Positions 45,552-55,559 of a stretch of DNA of 64,000 nt are shown here, in pieces. The stretch lies in contig NZ_JADOEL010000002.1 in assembly GCF_015645465.1 (NCBI RefSeq), positions 248,001-312,000 on the forward strand. The letters run 5' to 3'. The notes beneath the pieces were generated by a model. That model saw nothing but the letters and a program-made list of their open reading frames with translations, was not told the origin of the DNA and did no database searches. The stretch is from Herminiimonas contaminans. GTDB lineage: Bacteria; Pseudomonadota; Gammaproteobacteria; Burkholderiales; Burkholderiaceae_D. Every line of letters starts with the position of its first letter. The first letter of the stretch is position 1. Made by a program: the position numbers and the translations under genes.

Positions 45552-47273
45552 TTAAAACTCTTCCCAGTCGTCGTTATTGCCCTGCACTGATGCTTTGCTC
45601 GGCGCCGCTTTTCTTGTTTCAGCAACGGGTGCCGGTGCGCGTGTCACTGCCGCCACCGGTGCCGGAGCACGTACTGCGGTCGACTGTACCGTGCGCGGCG
45701 CAGCTACATGCCCTGCGGCGTAGCCACTACCGATCTGGAACACGCTGACCGCCTGTGCCAGGTTGCGCGCCTGATCCTGCAAGGACTCAGCAGCTGCCGC
45801 CGCTTCCTCCACCAGCGCAGCATTTTGCTGGGTGACCTGATCCATCTGACCGATAGCCTGGTTCACCTGCTCGATACCGTCGCTTTGCTCCTGGCTGGCA
45901 GCAGTGATTTCTGCCATGATGTCAGCCACGCGTTTCACGCCGTCGACGATCTCATCCATGGTGCTACCCGCTTCTGCCACCAGCTTGCTACCGGCATCGA
46001 CTTTCTCTACCGAGTCACCGATCAGCGCCTTGATTTCCTTCGCTGCCGCTGCCGAACGTTGCGCCAGATTCCGCACCTCGGTAGCCACCACCGCGAAGCC
46101 ACGACCTTGTTCACCGGCACGCGCTGCTTCGACGGCGGCATTCAGTGCCAGGATGTTGGTCTGGAAAGCAATGCCATCGATCACGCCAATGATGTCGACG
46201 ATTTTCTTTGCCGAATCATTGATGGAGCCCATGGTGTTGACCACTTCCGACACTACGGTACCGCCCTTGACTGCAACTGCCGAAGCCGCCACTGCCAGCT
46301 GATTGGCCTGGCGCGAGTTGTCCGCATTTTGTTTTACGGTCGAGGTCAGCTCTTCCATCGAGGAAGCGGTTTCTTCGAGCGAGCTGGCTTGCTGTTCGGT
46401 ACGCGACGACAGATCCAGGTTACCGCTGGCGATTTCGCTGGAGGCGGTCGCTATGGTGTCGGTACCCATACGGATTTGCGTGACGGTTTTGGCCAGGCTG
46501 TCCTGCATGCGGCGCAAGGCTTTCAGCAAAAGACCTGCTTCATCATCACCCACCACCATGGTGCTGCGTGCAGTCAGATCGCCTTCGGCAACTGATTCCG
46601 CCATCGACAGCGCTTCCTGCAATGGTTGGGTAATGCCTACCGTCAGACGCCATGCGATCAATGCGCCGAGTATCAATGCGATCACGGCGCCGATGATTAG
46701 CGTCATGCGACCTGAACCGTAATCGGCTGTAATCGATTGATCCGCCAGTTTCACTTCGTTCTGGTAATACGCCAGCACGTCACGCACGCTGTCTACATAA
46801 GCATCCAGCGCCGGGATCATTTTGCTATCGATCAGCTGTCTGGCTTCTGCCTCGTTGCCCTTGTCCTTAACGGCAAAGATCGCTTTACGCAGGTCTACAT
46901 AGACTGCGCGCTTCTTGCCGACTTCGGCAAAGAGCTGCTTTTCTTCAGGGGTAACGAGCGAGGCTTCGACACCGTTCTGGAGTTCGGTAATTTGCTTGCT
47001 CTGGGCGGTAATTGCTTTCTGGAAGAATTGCTGTGTTTCCGGATCAGCACTCTTGACCAGGGCGAGGGTACGTATGCCGTTGACACTGGTTGCCAGCAGC
47101 CAGTCTTCCGCCGCCTTTTGTTTTTTCAGGGAATGATCAACCAGATTGCGGCTGGCATCATTAATATTTTCCAGTCGCATGATGCCGGTTGCGCCCATAG
47201 CAGCCACCAGCAACAAAATCAGGCCGAAACCCAGGCCCAGCCGTACACCTATTTTCATATTCGCGAAGCGCAT
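45552..47273 (-). CDS. Methyl-accepting chemotaxis protein, Tsr-like
   Basis: 573 residues. Transmembrane helices near 10-30 and 191-211 enclose a four-helix-bundle periplasmic sensor. A HAMP domain follows ([20 protein letters not shown]), then the signalling hairpin whose tip reads [20 protein letters not shown]. The end DDWEEF resembles the NWETF tether for CheR/CheB. The ligand is unknown. The region before the tail is Ala/Pro-rich and may be a flexible linker. The gene is monocistronic, and no other chemotaxis gene is in the window. Confidence 0.94.
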   Translation of the reverse strand: MRFANMKIGVRLGLGFGLILLLVAAMGATGIMRLENINDASRNLVDHSLKKQKAAEDWLLATSVNGIRTLALVKSADPETQQFFQKAITAQSKQITELQNGVEASLVTPEEKQLFAEVGKKRAVYVDLRKAIFAVKDKGNEAEARQLIDSKMIPALDAYVDSVRDVLAYYQNEVKLADQSITADYGSGRMTLIIGAVIALILGALIAWRLTVGITQPLQEALSMAESVAEGDLTARSTMVVGDDEAGLLLKALRRMQDSLAKTVTQIRMGTDTIATASSEIASGNLDLSSRTEQQASSLEETASSMEELTSTVKQNADNSRQANQLAVAASAVAVKGGTVVSEVVNTMGSINDSAKKIVDIIGVIDGIAFQTNILALNAAVEAARAGEQGRGFAVVATEVRNLAQRSAAAAKEIKALIGDSVEKVDAGSKLVAEAGSTMDEIVDGVKRVADIMAEITAASQEQSDGIEQVNQAIGQMDQVTQQNAALVEEAAAAAESLQDQARNLAQAVSVFQIGSGYAAGHVAAPRTVQSTAVRAPAPVAAVTRAPAPVAETRKAAPSKASVQGNNDDWEEF

Positions 47274-47748
47274 CGTTTCTCCTTCAATATTTTATTTTTG
47301 TAATGCAAAAAACATTGTGTCTATTTCATCTTCCAGACCAAAATCGATGCACACCATACATCTGCAAAACCAGGAAAAGTCCATTATTTCCATTACCACT
47401 AAAAAATAGGAGTAATCTTCCACCATGCTTGTAAGTGCAATACCGACAACATGACATTCTGAAAATAAGTATGAAAACAAAGATAAATCTCATGTCATAC
47501 GTAAGTCATTAACGGCAGCGAACCAGCAATATTGATGGTCAGGCACAAAAATAGTGCATGCTTATAAGAAAAACAAATATGAATAAATGCACAAAAAAAT
47601 CCCTGCCACGCGACGGGCAGCGAAAAACATCATTGGGAATGTGAATTTGGTGACTCTATGAGGCCTGGATATACACTCAAGACTCCGCGTGTTTTATAGC
47701 GTAGTTAAGCCTGTGCAAGGCTGAGCAAATCTGACAAGACTGCCAGAC
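47274..47748. other. AT-rich non-coding region
   Basis: 475 bases upstream of the chemoreceptor and downstream of the pseudouridine synthase gene. Base composition is clearly richer in A and T than the genes around it. It has stretches such as AAAACAAATATGAATAAATG and no convincing reading frame. A small inverted repeat AGCCT-GTGCA-AGGCT is near 47708-47722. I found no sigma28 promoter, although one could be expected for the chemoreceptor. Confidence 0.4.
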
Positions 47749-48468
47749 TCAGAAGCGCTCATAGCCTTTCAGGTAACGCCATTGGCCGACCGGCAAAGCT
47801 GCCATCGGCATGCGCGCCATGCGTATGCGCTTGAGGCCGACCAGTGTCAGCCCGACTTGTTCACACATGTATGCGATCTGGCCGCGCTGTATGCCCTTGC
47901 CAGCGAAACGCAGGCGCGTCTCGTTTTGCCAGCTCACCTTGACCGGGGCCAGAGCTTTGCGGTTCATGCTCAGACCATGGTTGAGCAACACCAGTCCACC
48001 GACCACCAGCTCACCGCTTACTTCTGCGATGTACTCCTGCTCTATGCTGGCAGCGTCGTCGACCAGCTTGCGCGCGACGTGCCAGTCCTGCGTCAACACC
48101 AGCAAACCACTGGCCATGGTTTCCAGCTGGTCGGTAGCCTTCAAGTCTGTCGTGTGTTTTTTCAGGAAACGGATGCCGGAACGATCATCTGCATAGAGGT
48201 TTTCCGGCGTAATGCATTGCAGCACCGCATCGGCCTCCATACCGGCCGGTTTGTGCAACAAGATGGTGACAGGTGCTATCGCGACCAGGGTCGCATCCGG
48301 TGCCAGCACGACCTGCTGCTGCGGATCTACCCGATGTCCTGCTTCCTCGATCACCTTCCCGTCCACGCTGATCCAGCCGCCTTCTATATATTGCTCGGCG
48401 ACGCTGCGCGAGCAGGCCAGTACTTCGGCAACACGTTTGGAGAGGCGGATAGAGTCAACCATGATCAT
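47749..48468 (-). CDS. RsuA/RluF-family pseudouridine synthase with Glu in place of the catalytic Asp
   Basis: 239 residues. An S4 RNA-binding domain (about 5-50: RLSKRVAEVLACSRSVAEQY, IEGGWISVDGKVI) precedes a pseudouridine-synthase domain with ILLHKPAGME. The family's catalytic motif GRLDxxSxGLL appears here as DQLETMASGLLVLTQD, so the invariant Asp is Glu 116 and the preceding Arg is Gln. The codon is GAA in the sequence. The protein may be inactive, changed in chemistry, or only RNA-binding. Fold conservation elsewhere argues against a simple pseudogene. An ATG at 48462 is an alternative start. Confidence 0.82.
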   Translation of the reverse strand: MIMVDSIRLSKRVAEVLACSRSVAEQYIEGGWISVDGKVIEEAGHRVDPQQQVVLAPDATLVAIAPVTILLHKPAGMEADAVLQCITPENLYADDRSGIRFLKKHTTDLKATDQLETMASGLLVLTQDWHVARKLVDDAASIEQEYIAEVSGELVVGGLVLLNHGLSMNRKALAPVKVSWQNETRLRFAGKGIQRGQIAYMCEQVGLTLVGLKRIRMARMPMAALPVGQWRYLKGYERF

Positions 48469-48557
48469 GCAATCTGAAAAAGATGTGTATTGTCAGCTTG
48501 CCGCACAGTCGCTGCAAGCCTTTTAGCGCACAACGTGCAGATAAAGGATTGAATATA

Positions 48558-48590
48558 AAAAGAAAACGGCTCCACGAGGGAGCCGCTTTT
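48558..48590 (-). terminator. Intrinsic terminator (minus strand)
   Basis: Read on the minus strand, CGGCTCC-(CTCGT)-GGAGCCG is followed by TTTTCTTTTTAT. It ends the gene at 48613-49266. Confidence 0.8.
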
Positions 48591-48612
48591 ATGTCGATGC
48601 GCTAAAGCGTAT

Positions 48613-49266
48613 TCAGGCTGCTTTTGCTTGCGAGCTATCTGCCTGGGCAGAAATATCGACCGCCTCAGGTATGCCATCACTTTGCCAGCGATCGAATTCA
48701 GCCATGATCGCCTTGTGTGTTTTCTGGCTGATTTCCGGCAAAACACCACCCAGCATTTCAGTCGCTTCCTTGAAACCCTTCTCAACTGCAGCACGTATCG
48801 CTTCCAGTTTGGATGGATCACCACCGATCACGCTCTTGGCAAAATTCAGTATGCGCTCAGCGACTGCCTTGATACCGAATTCACCATCCTCCGCAATCGC
48901 AGCTTGCGCTTCCTCTATGGTCGCCGCATCCGTCGTCAGCTTTTGCTCACCGCTGACGACCTTGGCCAGGTTCAGGCCTTGCTGTTCGACCAAAGGCAGG
49001 ATCAGGTTGATGATTTCCTTTACCTTGCGGTTCGATTCTTCCAGCATGGCCGCAACATCCGCCGGACGTGCCTGCGTGGTATTAGCTGCACTAGCGGCAT
49101 TGCGCAAATCACCGTAAGTACCGTCTTCTGCGGGCTGCGCGCCCAGCGTGACTTTGTCGGTAGCAGCAGCGTCACTTTTATCGGCCGGACGCTGGGCAGC
49201 CTCGCGCGCTGGAGTAGCAGGGACAGTCGATGGTCTTTGCGTACTATTTAAAATACTAATGCTCAT
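48613..49266 (-). CDS. Unknown helical protein, possibly DUF5610-like
   Basis: 217 residues from ATG 49266, chosen for AAGGAG 5 bases upstream. The first 60 residues are low-complexity and rich in Ala, Thr and Pro (STVPATPAREAAQRPADKSD). The rest is mostly helical, with two repeated themes, GEFGIKAVAERILNFAKSVI and GFKEATEMLGGVLPEISQKT. The last resembles the DUF5610 pattern by memory only. No signal peptide or membrane segment. Its own terminator shows it is an independent transcript. No function can be given. Confidence 0.6.
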   Translation of the reverse strand: MSISILNSTQRPSTVPATPAREAAQRPADKSDAAATDKVTLGAQPAEDGTYGDLRNAASAANTTQARPADVAAMLEESNRKVKEIINLILPLVEQQGLNLAKVVSGEQKLTTDAATIEEAQAAIAEDGEFGIKAVAERILNFAKSVIGGDPSKLEAIRAAVEKGFKEATEMLGGVLPEISQKTHKAIMAEFDRWQSDGIPEAVDISAQADSSQAKAA

Positions 49267-49579
49267 GTGAACTCCTTCATTCATCAGTTCATTCGTAAAA
49301 AATGATCGCATTGACAACACCGTACTGAAATTCGCCGCAATCGTATAAGGATTAACGGCTGAAAACAAGAAAAGCTGAGTAACACGCAAAACAGGTCGTG
49401 CGCTTTATTGCTGCAAAAGCAACATCAGATAAAAATATCCATGTAAATCAAGGTGCTACCCGACGTTAAGCCTCGTCGCCAAGCAGCAAAGCTGTCATAC
49501 TGTCGCCTTCCTCGCCTGACGTGAAATGGCGTAGTCCCGGCGTTTGTAAGCTGGCCCGCTGTTTCCACCTTTGCATCTC
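49267..49579. other. Divergent promoter region before ygiQ
   Basis: 313 bases between two divergent genes. No strong sigma70 pair or palindrome was found, and no ribosome site precedes ygiQ. Confidence 0.35.
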
Positions 49580-51841
49580 ATGAGCGCACAGCCAAAAAAC
49601 CTGTTTTCCTATACCAGCCAGCGCCGCCGCGACCTCAAGCCCGCGCCCTTCCTGCCTATGTCACGTGCAGAAATGGACAAGCTCGGCTGGGATAGCTGCG
49701 ATGTGATCCTGGTGACAGGCGATGCATATATTGATCACCCCAGCTTCGGCATGGCGCTGGTCGGTCGTTTGCTGGAATCGCAGGGCTTCCGCGTCGGCAT
49801 CATCAGCCAGCCGGACTGGCTATCGGCAGAACCTTTCCGTGCGCTCGGCAAACCGAACCTGTATTTCGGCATCACCGCTGGCAATATGGATTCGATGGTG
49901 AATCGCTACACTTCCGACCGCAAGATACGCTCGGACGACGCCTACACACCGCACGGCGAACCCAACAAGCGCCCGGATCGCGCCGTCACGGTGTACGCAC
50001 AACGCGCACGTGAAGCCTATCCCGGCGTCAATATCGTCATCGGCAGCATAGAAGCCAGCCTGCGCCGCATCGCCCATTACGATTACTGGTCGGACAAGGT
50101 ACGTCGCTCGGTACTGCCTGACTCCAAGGCCGACATCCTGATCTTCGGCAATGCTGAACGTGCACTGGTCGACCTCACCCACCGCGTCGCCGCGGGTGAA
50201 CCGATTTCATCGATACGTGATCTGCGCGGTACTGCCTTCATGGTGCCGCCCGGCTGGAAGCCAACACCGGAATGGACCGAAGCCAACTCGACCCGCGTCG
50301 ATACGCCGGGCAAGGTAGAGCCACATCCTGATCCGTATGAAATGAAGATGAAGGATCCGGAAGGCTGCAAAACTGAAAATGCAGCACCACCGGAACCCGC
50401 GGTCAAAGTCATCAAAATCATGAGCCGCGAAGAGCGCCGTCAAGCCGAACGCGAAGTGCGCAACAAAACAGTCGTACGCCTGCCTGCATATGAAGTGGTC
50501 AAGGATGATCCGGTGCTGTACGCGCATGCATCGCGCGTCTTCCATCTCGAATCCAATCCGGGTAATGCCCGTGCGATGGTGCAGGCACACGGTGAACGTG
50601 ACGTCTGGCTCAATCCGCCTCCGCTGCCGCTGGCGATGGATGAGATGGATGGCGTGTACGACATGAACTATGCACGTGCGCCCCACCCCAGCTATGGCAA
50701 GGCACGCATACCGGCGTGGGAAATGATCCGCTTCTCGGTCAACATCATGCGCGGCTGCTTTGGCGGCTGCACCTTCTGTTCGATCACCGAACATGAAGGC
50801 CGCATCATCCAGAGCCGTTCCGAACCGTCCATCCTGCGCGAAATCGAATTGATACGCGACAAGGTCAAAGGCTTTACCGGCACCATCTCCGACCTCGGCG
50901 GCCCGACTGCGAATATGTATCGCCTCGCCTGCAAGGACAAACGCATCGAGGAATCCTGCCGTCGCCTGTCTTGCGTTTACCCGAGCATCTGCTCCAACCT
51001 CGGCACCGACCACAGCAAGCTGATCCAGTTGTATCGCAAGGCGCGCGCAATTCCGGGCATCAAAAAAATCCTGGTCAGCTCAGGCCTGCGTTACGACCTC
51101 GCAGTGCGTTCACCTGAATACGTCAAGGAACTGGTATCGCATCATGTCGGTGGCTTGCTGAAAATCGCGCCTGAGCATTCGGAAGAAGGCCCATTGTCGA
51201 AGATGATGAAGCCGGGCATGGGTGCTTACGACAAGTTCAAGGAATTGTTTGAAAAGTATTCGAAGGAAGCAGGCAAGGAACAATACCTGATCCCTTACTT
51301 CATCGCGGCGCATCCGGGCACCACCGATGAAGACATGCTGAACCTGGCGCTGTGGCTGAAGAAAAACAATTTCCGCCTCGACCAGGTGCAGACCTTCATG
51401 CCGACGCCTATGGCTTTGGCGACCACCATGTACCACACGCGCAAGAATCCTTTGCGCAAGGTGACGGAAGAATCGGAAGCGGTAGAAACCGTACGTACCG
51501 GCAAAATCCGCAAACTGCACAAAGCCTTCCTGCGTTATCACGATCCGGAAAACTGGGAAATCCTGCGCGAAGGCTTGCAACGCATGGGGCGCAGCGACCT
51601 GATAGGCAGCGGTGAACATCATCTGGTGCCGCGCCATGCGGCACCGTCACGCGCCATCATCGCCGCCGAGCACCGCCGCGAAACACCCGGCCCTAACCAG
51701 CTGGCGAAGAAATTCGGGCAAAACAAGCCGCGTCCAGGTGCCGCCGTGGTCCGTACCCCGGTCGCACGCAATGCCGGCAACCGTGGCACCAACACTACCC
51801 GACCTGCGCGCACTGCCAGCACCCGCGGCGGCCGCAAGTAA
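49580..51841 (+). CDS. ygiQ: YgiQ-family radical SAM protein
   Basis: 753 residues from ATG 49580. The radical SAM cluster motif is [12 protein letters not shown] (CxxxCxxC, near residue 392). Flanking blocks typical of YgiQ are [28 protein letters not shown]-like [22 protein letters not shown] and [19 protein letters not shown]. The reaction of this family is not established. The last 60 residues are basic and low-complexity (Arg, Thr, Asn, Gly), which could contact nucleic acid. The gene is monocistronic and followed within 4 bases by a palindromic repeat element. Confidence 0.92.
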   Translation: MSAQPKNLFSYTSQRRRDLKPAPFLPMSRAEMDKLGWDSCDVILVTGDAYIDHPSFGMALVGRLLESQGFRVGIISQPDWLSAEPFRALGKPNLYFGITAGNMDSMVNRYTSDRKIRSDDAYTPHGEPNKRPDRAVTVYAQRAREAYPGVNIVIGSIEASLRRIAHYDYWSDKVRRSVLPDSKADILIFGNAERALVDLTHRVAAGEPISSIRDLRGTAFMVPPGWKPTPEWTEANSTRVDTPGKVEPHPDPYEMKMKDPEGCKTENAAPPEPAVKVIKIMSREERRQAEREVRNKTVVRLPAYEVVKDDPVLYAHASRVFHLESNPGNARAMVQAHGERDVWLNPPPLPLAMDEMDGVYDMNYARAPHPSYGKARIPAWEMIRFSVNIMRGCFGGCTFCSITEHEGRIIQSRSEPSILREIELIRDKVKGFTGTISDLGGPTANMYRLACKDKRIEESCRRLSCVYPSICSNLGTDHSKLIQLYRKARAIPGIKKILVSSGLRYDLAVRSPEYVKELVSHHVGGLLKIAPEHSEEGPLSKMMKPGMGAYDKFKELFEKYSKEAGKEQYLIPYFIAAHPGTTDEDMLNLALWLKKNNFRLDQVQTFMPTPMALATTMYHTRKNPLRKVTEESEAVETVRTGKIRKLHKAFLRYHDPENWEILREGLQRMGRSDLIGSGEHHLVPRHAAPSRAIIAAEHRRETPGPNQLAKKFGQNKPRPGAAVVRTPVARNAGNRGTNTTRPARTASTRGGRK

Positions 51842-51844
51842 TAG

Positions 51845-52116
51845 CTAGAACTCATTTCACAAATATCCGTGAGATGCGTTCTTACCAAAAGCGGTGCTGG
51901 CAAGGCGTACGACGCGTCGCATAGCGGGGCTATGCGCAAGGAGCACAACGCGGCCAGCGCCGCTTTTGGTAAGAACCCGAAGGGAACGGGCTATTTGGGC
52001 GTATTGCTGCGTTGCGCCGCTTGCCAAGGGGACCACCCTTGGCAGCGCGACACGCCTTGCACTACCTCCCAAATAGCCGCGTTCGCACTCGCGGATATTT
52101 ATGAAATGAGTTCTAG
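51845..52116. repeat. Compound palindromic element, 272 bp, nested inverted repeats
   Basis: The ends are 25-base inverted repeats (51845-51869 and 52092-52116) with one mismatch. Inside are a 24-base pair of arms (51878-51901 and 51953-51976, one mismatch) around an 8-bp hairpin (51918-51925 with 51929-51936), then an 11-bp pair (51989-51999 with 52068-52078) around a 9-bp hairpin (52022-52030 with 52036-52044). This is a cruciform or multi-arm layout with no protein-coding sense. Its translated fragments (KSGAG..., ASAAFGKN) recall spurious proteins often annotated in Burkholderiales, so it is probably a dispersed repeat family. Confidence 0.8.
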
Positions 52117-52294
52117 TAACGGCGGGCGCTGGCGCCTGCCGCTTACTCGTTTTTGCCTCACGGCGAGCGCAATTAAGCACATTTTTTGCACTCGCACAAA
52201 ATCTCACCGTCCCACCTCGTTTCCGATTTTCGGTTATTCTTCCGCCAAAGTTACCGCGCTTGAAATGGCGGAAGTATCGATAGGGGATCACCAA

Positions 52295-53881
52295 TTGAGC
52301 AATTTATACACGCGCCGACTCGCACTACTCGCAGACGACGCGCATCGCGGCCTGCTAAACCAGGGACGCCGCGGCATAGAGCGGGAGACGCTACGCGTAG
52401 ACGCGCAAGGCCAGCTCGCACTGGGGCCGCATCCACGTGCGCTAGGCTCGGCGCTGACCAATCCGCAAATTACGACCGACTATTCCGAATCCCTGCTGGA
52501 ATTCATTACCCCAGCCGAGCACGATGTGGCTACCGCGCTGGAAGAACTGGATCGCATACACCGCTTTGCCAATGCCAAGCTGGACCATGAACTACTGTGG
52601 AGCCAATCCATGCCATGCACACTGCCGGAAGAAGCCGACATCCCTATCGCCTGGTACGGCACTTCGCACATCGGCATGATCAAGCATGTGTATCGCCGCG
52701 GCCTGGCGGTACGTTATGGCAAAGCGATGCAATGCATCGCCGGTCTGCACTACAACTACTCGCTGTCGGAAGATTTGTGGCGCGTTATTAAGAAAAATGA
52801 AGCCAGCCAGCTGGACGACAAGTCCTATCAATCCGAAAGCTATATCGCACTGATCCGCAACTTCCAGCGCTATAGCTGGTTGCTGATGTATCTGTTCGGC
52901 GCTTCTCCAGCACTATCCACGCATTTCCTGCGTGGTCGCCAGCACGAACTGGCAACCTTGTCCGACGATACGCTGTACCTGCCATATGCAACCAGTTTGC
53001 GCATGAGCGACCTCGGTTACCAGAACAATGCGCAAGCGGGACTGATGCCGCCGTATAACGATCTGGAAAGCTATATGCGCAACCTGTCACGCGCAGTACG
53101 CCAGCCCTACCCTGCGTATGAAGCGATAGGCACACGCCGCGATGGTGAGTGGATACAGCTCAACACCAATCTGCTGCAAATCGAAAACGAGTATTACGCC
53201 ACCATCCGTCCTAAACGCGTCATCAACAGCGGCGAGCGTCCGGTCGAAGCATTGTGCGCACGCGGTGTGCAGTACATAGAAGTACGCTGCATGGATATCG
53301 ATCCGTTTGAACCACTCGGCATCAGCCTGCCGACTTCGCGTTTCCTTGATGCCTTCCTGTTGTTCTGCGCACTGGACGATAGTCCGTTTACGGATGAAGC
53401 TAACAATCGTGAACGCACCGAAAACTTTGCCCGCACCGTCAAGGAGGGACGTCGTCCTGGCCTGCAACTGCAACGCGATGGCGTAGCAATCAAGCTGCAG
53501 GACTGGGGACTGGAATTACTGGAACGCATACAGTCAGCCGCCGATCTGCTGGACGCACAGCGCAATGACCAGCAACACGCGCAAGCACTGGCAGCGCAAA
53601 AAGAAAAACTGCTGGATGCCAGCCTGACGCCATCGGCGCGTGTACTGGCGGAACTGCAAGCGACCGATAAATCATTCGAGCAATTCGGCTTGCGCCAAAG
53701 CGTGGCACATGCGGAATACTTCCGTGCGCGTCCCTTGAATGCTGAAGAGAATGCCTATTTCGATACGCTGGCAAAGACTTCTATTGCCGAGCAGGAAGAA
53801 ATGGAACGTACACAATGCGGTGACTTTGACGCCTTCGTTGCCGCATACAATCAAAGGACACCACAGCAATTGTGTGACTGA
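52295..53881 (+). CDS. gshA: Glutamate-cysteine ligase
   Basis: About 528 residues from TTG 52295, close to the 518 of E. coli GshA. GshA makes gamma-glutamylcysteine, the first step of glutathione synthesis. Motifs: [43 protein letters not shown]-like [18 protein letters not shown]. The TTG is preceded by AGGGGA at 8 bases. ATG 52265 would add ten residues without a ribosome site. The frame stays open into the repeat element upstream, but that extension is not protein-like. gshB is not in the window. Confidence 0.93.
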   Translation: MSNLYTRRLALLADDAHRGLLNQGRRGIERETLRVDAQGQLALGPHPRALGSALTNPQITTDYSESLLEFITPAEHDVATALEELDRIHRFANAKLDHELLWSQSMPCTLPEEADIPIAWYGTSHIGMIKHVYRRGLAVRYGKAMQCIAGLHYNYSLSEDLWRVIKKNEASQLDDKSYQSESYIALIRNFQRYSWLLMYLFGASPALSTHFLRGRQHELATLSDDTLYLPYATSLRMSDLGYQNNAQAGLMPPYNDLESYMRNLSRAVRQPYPAYEAIGTRRDGEWIQLNTNLLQIENEYYATIRPKRVINSGERPVEALCARGVQYIEVRCMDIDPFEPLGISLPTSRFLDAFLLFCALDDSPFTDEANNRERTENFARTVKEGRRPGLQLQRDGVAIKLQDWGLELLERIQSAADLLDAQRNDQQHAQALAAQKEKLLDASLTPSARVLAELQATDKSFEQFGLRQSVAHAEYFRARPLNAEENAYFDTLAKTSIAEQEEMERTQCGDFDAFVAAYNQRTPQQLCD

Positions 53882-53911
53882 TGTCCTGAACGACTACTGA
53901 GCTGATCAGAC

Positions 53912-53946
53912 AGCCCCTGCACTACACGGTGCAGGGGCTTTTTTAA
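53912..53946 (+). terminator. Intrinsic terminator after gshA
   Basis: AGCCCCTGCAC (53912-53922) pairs with GTGCAGGGGCT (53929-53939), then six T. Confidence 0.92.
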
Positions 53947-54036
53947 TGGTCGCAAACAAAGTACAAATTCCGTGCAGCAAGAAAATTAACACGCAGCTTT
54001 AATGCACAGCTGCAAGCAATTGCCATTTTGATCTTG

Positions 54037-54052
54037 TGTACGCTAACGTACA
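54037..54052. promoter_or_regulatory. Inverted repeat TGTACG-CTAA-CGTACA
   Basis: A perfect 6-4-6 inverted repeat 125 bases before the BON lipoprotein gene, in the 230-base gap 53947-54176. It looks like an operator; the regulator is unknown. Confidence 0.4.
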
Positions 54053-54176
54053 GACCCCCTCATTGCAGGTCAGTAATCTCTCTCCATCGACGACGACATG
54101 ATTGCGTCGTAGCTGATACCCAACCATATGCATCGGACACCTGTCCCCTGCTGATAAATCAACCGGAGAGTAAATT

Positions 54177-54500
54177 ATGATCCTGAATAAATCCAAATCG
54201 AAATGGATGACCGCATTGTTTACCGCCGTTATGCTGACAGCTGTCGTCGGCTGCGCTTCGACCTCAAAAACAGAAGGCACAGGCGAATACGTCGATGACT
54301 CGTGGATCACCACCAAAGTAAAAGCGGCTATCGTCAATGAGCCGACTTTAAAAGCCACCGAGATCAATGTCGAAACATTTAAAGGTACAGTCCAACTGAG
54401 CGGCTTCGTCAAACAGGCACAAGACATTCCGAAAGCAACCAGTGTTGCGCGTAGTGTCAAAGGCGTACAGGCTGTTAAAAACAATCTGATCGTCAAGTAA
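54177..54500 (+). CDS. BON-domain lipoprotein (OsmY-like)
   Basis: 107 residues. The signal MTALFTAVMLTAVVGCASTS has a lipobox with Cys 26. One BON domain follows (DDSWITTKVKAAIVNE, then EINVETFKGTVQLSGFV and VKGVQAVKNNLIVK). BON domains bind phospholipid and occur in osmotic or envelope stress proteins. GGAGAG lies 7 bases before the ATG. It is monocistronic with its own terminator and neighbours another envelope lipoprotein. Confidence 0.9.
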   Translation: MILNKSKSKWMTALFTAVMLTAVVGCASTSKTEGTGEYVDDSWITTKVKAAIVNEPTLKATEINVETFKGTVQLSGFVKQAQDIPKATSVARSVKGVQAVKNNLIVK

Positions 54501-54510
54501 GCGCAATAAA

Positions 54511-54538
54511 AAAGAGGCCACGCTCGTGGCCTCTTTTT
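54511..54538 (+). terminator. Intrinsic terminator
   Basis: AAAGAGGCCACG (54511-54522) pairs with CGTGGCCTCTTT (54525-54536), ending in a T-run. Confidence 0.88.
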
Positions 54539-54562
54539 CGTCTGAAAATATACACCAACGAC

Positions 54563-54672
54563 ATTCCAGATCTGGAATAGTTCCCACTTGAATTATCAAG
54601 TCGCGTGTCAACGTATCGTAGTGAAAAACCGTTATTTGCGCTGTACCAGCATCGAACAAATAAACGATGCTG
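54563..54672. promoter_or_regulatory. Three palindromes upstream of the OmpA-like lipoprotein gene
   Basis: ATTCCAGATCTGGAAT (54563-54578) is a perfect 16-base palindrome. ACTTGA-ATTA-TCAAGT is at 54586-54601, and CAGCATCG-(10)-CGATGCTG at 54647-54672. They fill the 310-base gap between the terminator and the next gene at 54811. They could be operators or RNA stems. Confidence 0.4.
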
Positions 54673-54810
54673 CACATGGATACAGCATGCAGAACTGCAC
54701 TGTCATTTGCCGGAAACTGCATTATGATGAATGTTCAGCGCTGCGGCGTGTACCTGGCCAACGAATACTCATTACGCGTTGTTAAACCATATCTTTTATA
54801 AGGAATCATC

Positions 54811-55494
54811 ATGCGCACATTAATGATCGGCAGCCTTGCCGCAGTACTAGCCCTCTCCGGCTGTGCCAATATGTCTGAAACAGAACGCGGTACCGCACAA
54901 GGTGCAGGTATAGGCGCAGGCGTGGGTGCGCTGCTCGGCGGCATCACCGGCGGCTCGCGCAACATCGCAGGCGGCGCAGCAATCGGTGGCGTGATTGGTG
55001 CAGTCGCAGGTAACGTCTGGTCCAGCCGCATGGAAAATCAAAAGCGTCAGATGGAACAGGCAACCCAGGGCACTGGCGTACAAGTCAGCCAGACCGCAGA
55101 CAATCGCCTGAAGTTGGAAATCCCTAGCGACATTTCGTTTGCTACCGGCCGCTCCGATATCAATCCTAGCCTGCAACCTATCCTTGATCGCTTTGCTTCC
55201 GGCCTGGTAGAAAACCCAACCGCTACCGTCACCATCATTGGTCATACCGATAGCACTGGTACCGATGCGATCAACAATCCATTGTCCTTTGATCGTGCTG
55301 CGCGTACCCGCGATTACCTCGCCGGTCGTGGCGTCTCGCCACAACGCATCCAGGTAGATGGCCGCGGCAGCCGCGAACCGATCGCCAGCAATGGTGATGC
55401 AGCCGGTCGTGCACGCAATCGTCGCGTTGAAATCTTCGTCGCTGAACCACAGCAACAACAACCGCAACAACATCAGCCACAGCCTTTGCGCTAA
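54811..55494 (+). CDS. OmpA-family lipoprotein with glycine zipper (YiaD-like)
   Basis: 227 residues. Lipoprotein signal with lipobox LSGC (Cys 18). A glycine-zipper segment (GAGIGAGVGALLGGITGG and GGAAIGGVIGAVAGN) spans about 30-70, likely membrane-inserting. The C-terminal OmpA domain binds peptidoglycan: TVTIIGHTDSTGTDAINNPL, SFDRAARTRDYLAGRGV and RGSREPIASN. The tail is Gln/Pro-rich. It would link outer membrane to cell wall, as in YiaD or Pal-like proteins. Confidence 0.93.
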   Translation: MRTLMIGSLAAVLALSGCANMSETERGTAQGAGIGAGVGALLGGITGGSRNIAGGAAIGGVIGAVAGNVWSSRMENQKRQMEQATQGTGVQVSQTADNRLKLEIPSDISFATGRSDINPSLQPILDRFASGLVENPTATVTIIGHTDSTGTDAINNPLSFDRAARTRDYLAGRGVSPQRIQVDGRGSREPIASNGDAAGRARNRRVEIFVAEPQQQQPQQHQPQPLR

Positions 55495-55515
55495 TCCGCA
55501 TTAGTTGGCACCCAC

Positions 55516-55543
55516 AAAAAAGCCCCGCATGCGGGGCTTTTTT
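55516..55543 (+). terminator. Bidirectional intrinsic terminator
   Basis: AAAAAAGCCCCGC-AT-GCGGGGCTTTTTT, a near-perfect palindrome between convergent genes. Confidence 0.9.
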
Positions 55544-55559
55544 CATATGCGGCAACAAG

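Noticed and set aside
47292-47480. Small minus-strand gene in the AT-rich gap
   Set aside because: No ribosome site, unusual residue mix and no terminator; AT-rich DNA gives such frames by chance.
51869-52264. N-terminal extension of GshA through the repeat element
   Set aside because: The frame is open, but it translates palindromic DNA and the family N-terminus begins near TTG 52295 with a proper ribosome site.
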